A stretch of 64,000 nt of DNA from Oidiodendron maius Zn (lineage: Eukaryota > Ascomycota > Leotiomycetes > Myxotrichaceae). The stretch is taken from assembly GCA_000827325.1 (NCBI GenBank), contig KN832889.1, positions 62,001 to 126,000 of the forward strand, given 5' to 3'. A model generated the notes under the pieces. That model worked only from the letters and a program-made list of their open reading frames with translations. It did no database searches and had not been told where the DNA came from. A program made the translations under genes and the position numbers. Positions 57,701-64,000 of this stretch are shown in pieces (positions within the stretch are counted from its first letter, which is position 1; each line of letters begins with the position of its first letter).

Positions 57701-58934
57701 ATGGCTTCGGACAAACCACAGCAGCTGTCGATGAACCTCCCCGTCATCGACCTCGATGTCTACCTCCACCAGCCCCGCGATTCACCTCAAGTCCGTGAAG
57801 AATGCGCCAAGGCAGCCAACGCACTCATCACCTACGGCGCACTGATTCTCCACGATTCCCGCGTATCTGGAGAGGACAACGACAAATTCCTCGACCTGCT
57901 GGAGGATTACTTCGCCCAGCCAGATGAACAGCTGCGCAAGGATGAGCGCCCTGAGCTGAGCTACCAGATTGGCGTGACCCTCGAGAACACCGAAAAGCCC
58001 AAGTGTGCTGTGGATGAGTCGTGTCTCGATGTGATTCAGAGGCTGCACCCGTCGCAGCGGCCGTTGGATATTAGCGGCCATCAGCCTGATCCAAAATGTC
58101 GCTTCTTTTGGAGGATGGCAGAGGCGCCGCCGTATGAGACGCAGTTTCCGGGGTTGAATGCCCCTAATGTGATTCCGGAGGATCCTAGTATTAAGGAGCG
58201 ATGGGCGCCTATTATGGATAAATGGGGAACTTGTATGAAGAATGCGTGCGTTTTAACACTTGTTCTTTATTAATGCTTGCTTGGTTTTTGACTGACTTGC
58301 TTCCAGGGTGTCCAAATTATCTGAGATGACTGCCGTCGGCCTTGGTCTCCCAGCTGAATACTTTAGCGACGCAGGACGATACGGGTTTGTCTCGACTCAT
58401 CTCACCTCCTTATTATTCGCACTAACAAATGTCATCAGACCTCACCTTCTAGCCCCAACAGCTTCAGACCTCCAAAAATATGGTAACAAGGACACCATCC
58501 TCGCCGGCTTCCACACAGACCTCAACTTCCTGACCATCCACGGCCGCTCCCGCTACCCGGGCCTCAACATCTGGGCCCGCAACACCGGTGACCGCATCGC
58601 CGTCAAGATCCCCCCTGGGAACTATCTCCTCGTCCAGGCCGGCAAACAGCTCGAATACAGCACCGGCGGCCTTATCAAAGCCGGCTACCACGAAGTCGTG
58701 GTCAACGAAATGACTATCGAGATGATGGAAAAGCGTAAGAGGGAAGATAGGCCACTCATCCGCATTTCTAGTACCCTGTTTTGGCATTTGAATTCCGACT
58801 TTGATCTTGCTCCTGTGCCGGAGTTGGCGGAGAGAGCAAGACAGGTTCGGGCGCAACAGGCGAAGATTGGGAGGGATGAGGGTGAGGAGGCCCAGTATCC
58901 TCCTATTAAGGTCGGCCATCAGGTTGAGGGGTGA
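57701..58934 (+). CDS. 2-oxoglutarate/Fe(II)-dependent oxygenase (isopenicillin-N-synthase-like)
   Basis: A non-haem iron oxygenase of 372 residues from three exons, 57701-58245, 58307-58384 and 58439-58934. The introns are 61 and 54 bp (GTGCGT..TTCCAG and GTTTGT..ATCAG). The second intron is in frame but its removal restores AGRYGPHLLAPT, typical of this family. The DIOX_N-like start is NLPVIDLDVYL. Iron ligands are His233 and Asp235 (GFHTDLNFLTIHG) and His292 (GYHEVVV). Arg316 in RISS is the expected 2-oxoglutarate anchor (RxS). This branch is widespread in fungi as a tailoring or uncharacterised oxygenase. It could modify the product of the 45-59 kb locus, but it lies 3.2 kb from the CorA-like gene, so membership is open. 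Confidence 0.92.
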
Positions 58935-60730
58935 GCATTCGGATCCATGGACAGAATTTACAACTCTGTTCAAACATCTATCATCTTGGAAATCCCGCTA
59001 ATGAGGTTAACAGGGAGCTCAAACACATTGCCCTGATGGCATAAACGAAACATTGTATGATAACGACGATTGGAGACACAGCCAAGGATGATTTGAGGGG
59101 AGTCATGTGGCGGGTTCGGCGGAAGGTTTTGGATGATACAGTACAATTTAGCACCCATTTCAGCCAGAGTCTGGAGGCGCACGAACGGCATTTGTTCTAG
59201 TGGCCCCTTAGTTCATAATTTTTCTGGTAGTCAAACTCAAGAATTAAAAACATGCATTAATGTCTTTTTCGCCATTATGACTAGAATGTATACCATACCA
59301 AATCATATCTCGCATATGACAAAATGATCCGCACTGGCAATAATACCACTTCCATTCTCGCTTCTTTTTCTGCGGCTACCACAATAGGAGGCACTGCCCC
59401 TCAGGATACATAGTCGGCATTTGAAGGTCACTTAGAAATTGAAGATTTTTGTAAGACCAGTAGAGGAGGTGTTGGGACAGGTAGAGTTTGGCTGAACCTT
59501 TAAATGAAAATGAGGTTGAGATAAGAGATTAAGTAGGTAGAATGCGTTTTCTAGTAAATTGTGCAGGAAAGAGCCAAGTAGTGTGTGAAGAGGCGGGAAG
59601 AGGCCCCGGAGGCGGGGGCCGGGTGTGTCAAGCCGTTGAGGCTGGATATTGACAACATAAGTATTCCTCACTCCTCGGAATGGGAAATAATTGGCCGTGG
59701 AAACTGCTTGATGGTGCGGCTCGCCCCTGTGCTATGCAAGCTTCACGATCTATTTGACTGTGAATAGTATGCAGGCTCCGGATATATTCTAAAAGCCGCA
59801 ACCATCCCTTCGTCCAAAGTGTCACCCTGTGCTCAATTCCAGGAAAGAGACTCCTTTTTAAGAGAAGAATTAATCTCTCATTGCTGCTATAGCAACCAAT
59901 CCGCATCACCACACTCCAGATATGTCATCACTTTTGCATAGCTTACAATCTTCACCAACCAACCGTTCCAGCCCGTAGTGACGGCGTATTAACGAACAGA
60001 ATTCTTGTTAGATAACTGCAAAGATTAGAAAGAGGCCGTTACTAGAACCAGTAGAGGTGCTCTGCTTGAACCTGCGGGGAGGTTAAGAACCTTTCCTGCA
60101 ATAAAATTGGCGGGATTATCTTTATCCGCGTCCAAATATCAGGTCGGAATCGCTGAGGCATTTCGCATGCGTCAGTGCGTAACTGAATGGACAAAATTTT
60201 GACCGCCCCGCAAGCCTGTCAAGGAGATGTGGCGGAGGGAGCCCGACTCTGCAAGGACAACAGGATTCTCTCCGTCTAGATTGACAGGTCATCCACCAGA
60301 ATGATTAAGGTTATGGCTTCTATTGCATTCAGTTGTTCGTCATACATAATCAATTATCCGGGGCAGAATATAATTCCCCACCTCCCAACTATTCAAGTAA
60401 AGAGTGCGCCAGACGAGGATCGATTATTTAATCTAAACTCTGCGGACTTTGGTCTTGCAGTCTCCTGTATACCGACATAAGTTTCATTTCGAGCTCGCAG
60501 AATCTGGTTTTTCCACTACTCTCGGTGCCTTCCCAGTCTTACACAGCAACATTCATACATATCTAGTTGTGTATGCACCGCTGTATAAGATGAAAATCCA
60601 AAATCTGATAGAACCTAGATGTTCTTGAAATGTTGTAGGCAGTAAGCCGAATTGATATTTGGCGCCAAAGAAAAGGGTTAACGTCTACTCTGTGCAGCGT
60701 AATCTTATCTCTAACCAGAAAGCGGAAGGT
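58935..60730. other. Intergenic
   Basis: No supported gene. A segment at about 59327-59384 is a diverged copy of sequence at about 62190-62247 (same orientation). Confidence 0.4.
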
Positions 60731-60869
60731 ACAGTGGGGTGCAAAAAGTTTGAATACCCCCTCTACTTTTATTCCTGCTTTTGACCAATTAGATGGCTGT
60801 ACAAAGGCGCGCAGCCATCACCGACTTTGTTGTGACAAAGGGGTATTCAAACTTATTGCATCCCACTGT
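60731..60869. mobile_element. 139-bp MITE with 30-bp terminal inverted repeats, Tc1/mariner-like
   Basis: The left end is ACAGTGGGGTGCAAAAAG and continues to ...ATACCCC. The right end is GGGGTATTC...CCCACTGT. The 30-bp arms match at about 28 positions when inverted. The left flank ends in T before ACAG, so a TA target with terminal CAGTGGGG is possible, although the right flank is TC rather than TA. The interior is too short to code. Confidence 0.8.
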
Positions 60870-62138
60870 CGTGTAAAAGCCCCCATGTACATCCGCAATT
60901 GTAAGGGTCTGGGGGACCAGTGCACAGGGATGTAATCGCACCATTCAGGACTAACGAACTCAAATAATCAGGGACCATACCATCAATCACATCCCACCGC
61001 CGCCAACTTACGTCCCAAGGGACAAAATATGTATTTGTGTGGAATCTACTTTCGTAGCATCGCCGCTCATTTACCCAGCCATTCCGTATCACACATCGTT
61101 TTATTCCCCGCCTCTCTCCCCCCCACACTGGCTTAAAATATGTCGCCCTCGACTTGAGCACCAGTTTATGCTCTAGACGAAGGGATGGCCGCGGCTTCTG
61201 TCCGGAACACATCCGCGAAACAGCATACTGTATGTAACACAGCACATAGTACGCGCCCACTAACCACTCTTTTTTACGACCAATTAATCCGTGCAGTGGG
61301 GCATACTTATTTTGCCTAGTACCCAGACTCGATCCAACCCTACCACGCTACTTCGCGCACAATTCATTTTCTTCACACAATCTTCAAAATGGGTCTCGCC
61401 TTCATTCCAAGCCAGCTCAACATAAAACCCGACAATGAACGCGCCAGCAGTCGCGAACGGGAAAATAGCGCCACAACTAATAAGTTAAGCTCCCACTTTG
61501 TGAAGCATCTAGATATCTTGAAGCCTCCTTGGCATCGCAGAGGCATAAACATTTCGCTAAAATTGACATCGAATACGCTATAAGGAAATAATTGCAGATA
61601 AAAAAGTGTCTAAATTCAGGATTGACGGCTCTAGAGACAACACCCTCAGCCTTGGGAAGGCCGCAGTTCGGAATATATGGCGATTCCCCAAGTGCATTCG
61701 CTTTTAAGGAGCTTGGCAGCGTGTCCAAAAGCCAAATCAACCTGAAGGACGCATCTCTCACACAACGAAGAAGTAGAGAATATCTGGGACTCTTGGTAAG
61801 CGACGGGAGGCCGCCTTGCTCCCGCCTCTTGCCCCCCCGTACGGTGTTCCTGCGTCATTTTGTGTCATTTATCGCCGTGATGTAAGGTCCGAACGCAAGA
61901 AGAGCTAACAGATGATGGGAGCGTATTTGAGTTTTTGAAGGTGCATATCCTCTACTGGCTTGAAATTATGTCTCCTCCGGTTCAACTTTCAGGCAGAGTG
62001 CTATCAATAAGAAGGTTTCTGCATCTCTCCCAGGTACGTTTATAATGTCTGTGGTGCTAGGGGAATCGCATACAATATCAGATGCCCACTTGTTCAGCTT
62101 ACCGCGTAGTTTGTATTCGCACATCGCACTCTACACAT
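60870..62138. other. Intergenic
   Basis: No supported gene. A 64-codon plus-strand frame starting with ATG at 61389 in a good start context (TTCAAAATGGG) has no recognised domain and may be chance. Confidence 0.35.
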
Positions 62139-63020
62139 CTAACGTGTGAACACAGTGCGCAATCTTCGACGTGAATCCCATGCCCCCCCGAACCGCACTG
62201 ACAACAATACCACCTCCATTCTCGCTTCCTTTTCTGAGGCTGCCATAACAGAAGGTGTTACTCCAGTTCCTAAAACCAAAAGGGATGCCGAACTTACCAC
62301 GATCTTTACATCTAAGTGGTTGGGGAAGGGCCACAGTTGTACAATTTTGACCGTCCATGGTAGCGACCACCACACGACCAATGAGGCTTGCAACTTATTA
62401 TTCCACTTCAGATAACCAATTATATCCTCTCCATCGTTCGGAAACCAAAACACCCAGGTATGACTCGCAGTCCCCGAAACTATTATGAAAAAGAGACGCG
62501 TCATGCTTTCCAGATCAACATTGCTGTAGGGTCGGTCCTGTGATTCGTGCCCGCTCTCCAATGGCCACACCAATGGCCAGAATGGACTATTCACCACGGG
62601 TTTGGACGCGGCTTCCTCCCAACTATGTATCTTTAGCGTTATGTGACGCATCTCATCGAATACGAACAGGATATCGGCGACTGATATCAGGCTAGATGCG
62701 GCTTCCTCCCAGCTGTGTATCTTTAGTGTTATATGGCGCATCTCGTCGAATAGGAATAGAATATCAGCGACTGATATTAGGCTAGATGCAGCTTCCTCCC
62801 GGCTGTGCATCTTTAGTCTTAAGTGACGCGTCCCGTCGAATATCGCGAACAAGGCATTGACGACCGGTATCAGGCGGAAGAACTGGAACCACACCAGGCA
62901 CGGATACCGCCTAAGAACATCCTCAAGTGGGCCATAAGTGCACCGGGGGCGATGCCACGACGAATGGTTTCGCGGTTCAAAGATGAGGGACTGCGATGCT
63001 GATGGCAATGAAGGACACAT
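62139..63020 (-). CDS. Hypothetical protein with 30-residue tandem repeats
   Basis: 293 codons from the ATG at 63020 without introns. The middle holds nearly three copies of a 30-residue unit (FDEMRHITLKIHSWEEAAS preceded by LISVADILF), encoded by a 90-bp tandem repeat. A later part is Trp- and aromatic-rich (TWVFWFPNDGEDIIGYLKW). I do not recognise a family. Conservation of the frame across the repeat units mildly supports coding, but a repeat whose unit is a multiple of three would show this by chance, so status is uncertain. Confidence 0.42.
   Translation of the reverse strand: MCPSLPSASQSLIFEPRNHSSWHRPRCTYGPLEDVLRRYPCLVWFQFFRLIPVVNALFAIFDGTRHLRLKMHSREEAASSLISVADILFLFDEMRHITLKIHSWEEAASSLISVADILFVFDEMRHITLKIHSWEEAASKPVVNSPFWPLVWPLESGHESQDRPYSNVDLESMTRLFFIIVSGTASHTWVFWFPNDGEDIIGYLKWNNKLQASLVVWWSLPWTVKIVQLWPFPNHLDVKIVVSSASLLVLGTGVTPSVMAASEKEARMEVVLLSVRFGGAWDSRRRLRTVFTR
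62605..62855. repeat. 90-bp tandem repeat, about 2.8 copies
   Basis: TCTCATCGAA at 62651, TCTCGTCGAA at 62741 and TCCCGTCGAA at 62831 mark the same point in successive units exactly 90 bp apart. Units share GCTTCCTCCC followed by TGTGTATCTTTAG-type sequence. Confidence 0.9.
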
Positions 63021-63790
63021 TGCAAGTGCTTGCTGCCGAATGAGACCAATGGGTTCAAATTTGGTTGGTTTTGTGCATGTCTGTGAGGATCTCGCGTCAA
63101 GATTAGGTCCAGTGGTCGCTGCATAAGATCAATTGGAAGGGCGTTGGTTCCCTGAGCTGGATCAGGATTGTCAATGCGAATTTTTAGCTCTGAGACTCCT
63201 CAGACATAGAGAATTTTCAGAGGTCATGAATCACGTGACGGAAGGCTGAGGTCGATCTGCAAGCACCCATTGCCGGAAGCACAGCATCGCCTCCCGAGTG
63301 AATGATTAGCTCGTTAATCAGCTGCTCTGAGGGATGCTGATTCGAGTACTACTCGGCTCCGGACTGGATTTGGGGACGAGCATCCCCAAAATCATTTTGC
63401 TTGCGGATAGGGTCACGAGAGAGGACCTAGCGGGGTTGAATCGGCAGCCTTCCAAAGCTTAGAAGCTCAAGAGCGCTGTTTGGACATAATGGGAGGTATC
63501 AAGATCGATGAGAGTAGGTGGTTGCTTGATCCCTGAGTGCTTAACAGTCAGCCAATATACGTTGTGTGAGGACGAAGAAAAGCCCGCATCGATAACACTG
63601 CGTTGCTGTACCGTAACTATACACAGTATACAGTCTCCGTAGGAGGAAATGAACCACCCAAAGGTAGAGATTTTGGTTCTTCATTGCCGATTTAGACAAT
63701 CTTGGATGCAATACTCTCCGAGGAAAAAATATTAGCAACTTTTTCGACGGATATTGGTCGCGGAGAAAGTTTTCGATAGATATATTTTGG
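63021..63790. other. Intergenic
   Basis: No supported gene. An 84-codon minus-strand frame at 63541-63795 lacks recognisable features. Confidence 0.35.
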
Positions 63791-63791
63791 G

Positions 63792-64000
63792 TCATTCATG
63801 TTCCTGTACAGGGACTGCATCATATTGGACAAATATTAATATTGAGGTGATCATGCCGATGTGGCCTTCCATGGTGTGTGCGATCTGCGAGAGATAGTCT
63901 GGCCGGGGTTCGGAGATGATTCGTGGCAACGGAATAGCTGGTCCGTGGCAGGACACATTGATCAGAGGGTTAGGAGCTGGCATGCCATTACTCGCACTCG
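63792..64000 (-). CDS. Possible exon of a gene entering from the right edge
   Basis: A minus-strand frame is open from the window edge through MPAPNPLINVSCHGPAIPLP and ISEPRPDYLSQIAHTMEGHIG to a stop at 63792. The Pro-rich sequence has coding character but no family is evident. The true exon may end at an internal donor before the stop. Confidence 0.35.
   Translation of the reverse strand, partial: SASNGMPAPNPLINVSCHGPAIPLPRIISEPRPDYLSQIAHTMEGHIGMITSILIFVQYDAVPVQEHE

Noticed and set aside
45328-58934. Idea that the ArgRS-like gene is a self-resistance copy
   Set aside because: A resistance copy would need to aminoacylate tRNA, but both ATP-site motifs are altered. Kept only as a weaker alternative.
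61389-61583. 64-codon frame with a good start context
   Set aside because: Too short, no signal peptide or domain, and no convincing downstream exon.
1-64000. CRISPR arrays, rRNA or tRNA genes
   Set aside because: None seen. Regular repeats in the window are WD40 units, LTRs, MITE arms and a 90-bp tandem. No cloverleaf with a GGTTCRANYCC arm was found by eye, though an intron-containing tRNA could be missed.

Overview
The window is nuclear DNA of a filamentous ascomycete. The evidence is short GT-AG introns (about 47-140 bp), several Zn2Cys6 transcription factors, a HET-NACHT-WD40 gene, a CBM19-type secreted chitinase, and a Ty1/copia element with RIP-like decay (TGG to TAG and CAA to TAA nonsense codons). 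The gene style suggests an Aspergillus/Penicillium-like Eurotiomycete, but nothing here fixes the genus. Genes are sparse and separated by AT-rich, repeat-bearing DNA, as in an accessory or subtelomeric region.

Layout. 0-3.6 kb: the tail of an unidentified gene, an O-methyltransferase and a convergent FAD-linked oxidase, probably the edge of a secondary-metabolite locus that continues to the left. 7.4-8.5 kb: a short-chain dehydrogenase with two frame shifts. 9.7-15.3 kb: a full-length copia retrotransposon with LTRs, a 5-bp target duplication and one gag-pol frame broken only by nonsense codons. 18.8-24.8 kb: a BBE-like FAD oxidase, a decayed GMC oxidoreductase, a Zn2Cys6 regulator and an NAD(P)-binding protein. 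25.8-29.65 kb: a HET-NACHT-WD40 incompatibility/NLR gene with one in-frame stop. 32-36 kb: two small secreted Cys-rich proteins, a pseudogene and a solo copia LTR. 36.6-39.6 kb: remnants of a gag-only LTR element and a hAT-like MITE that splits a reading frame. 40.1-41.6 kb: a GH18 chitinase. 42-44.5 kb: a second Zn2Cys6 regulator. 45.3-46.6 kb: a six-exon NmrA-like protein. 47.2-48.6 kb: an AflR-type regulator. 49.1-51.2 kb: a full-length arginyl-tRNA synthetase paralog. 52.1-54.5 kb: a CorA-like membrane protein. 57.7-58.9 kb: a 2-oxoglutarate/Fe(II) oxygenase. 59-64 kb: mostly non-coding DNA with a small MITE and one reading frame containing a 90-bp tandem repeat.

How it may work together. 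The most unusual gene is the arginyl-tRNA synthetase paralog. It keeps the family length and flanking motifs, but both ATP-site signatures (HIGH and KMSKS) are altered. It lies beside an AflR-type pathway regulator, with an NmrA-like reductase and an Fe(II) oxygenase within about 12 kb and no PKS or NRPS in view. A tRNA- or arginine-linked metabolic locus is a reasonable hypothesis but is inference only. Exon boundaries below were worked out by hand from reading frame, splice signals and family knowledge.
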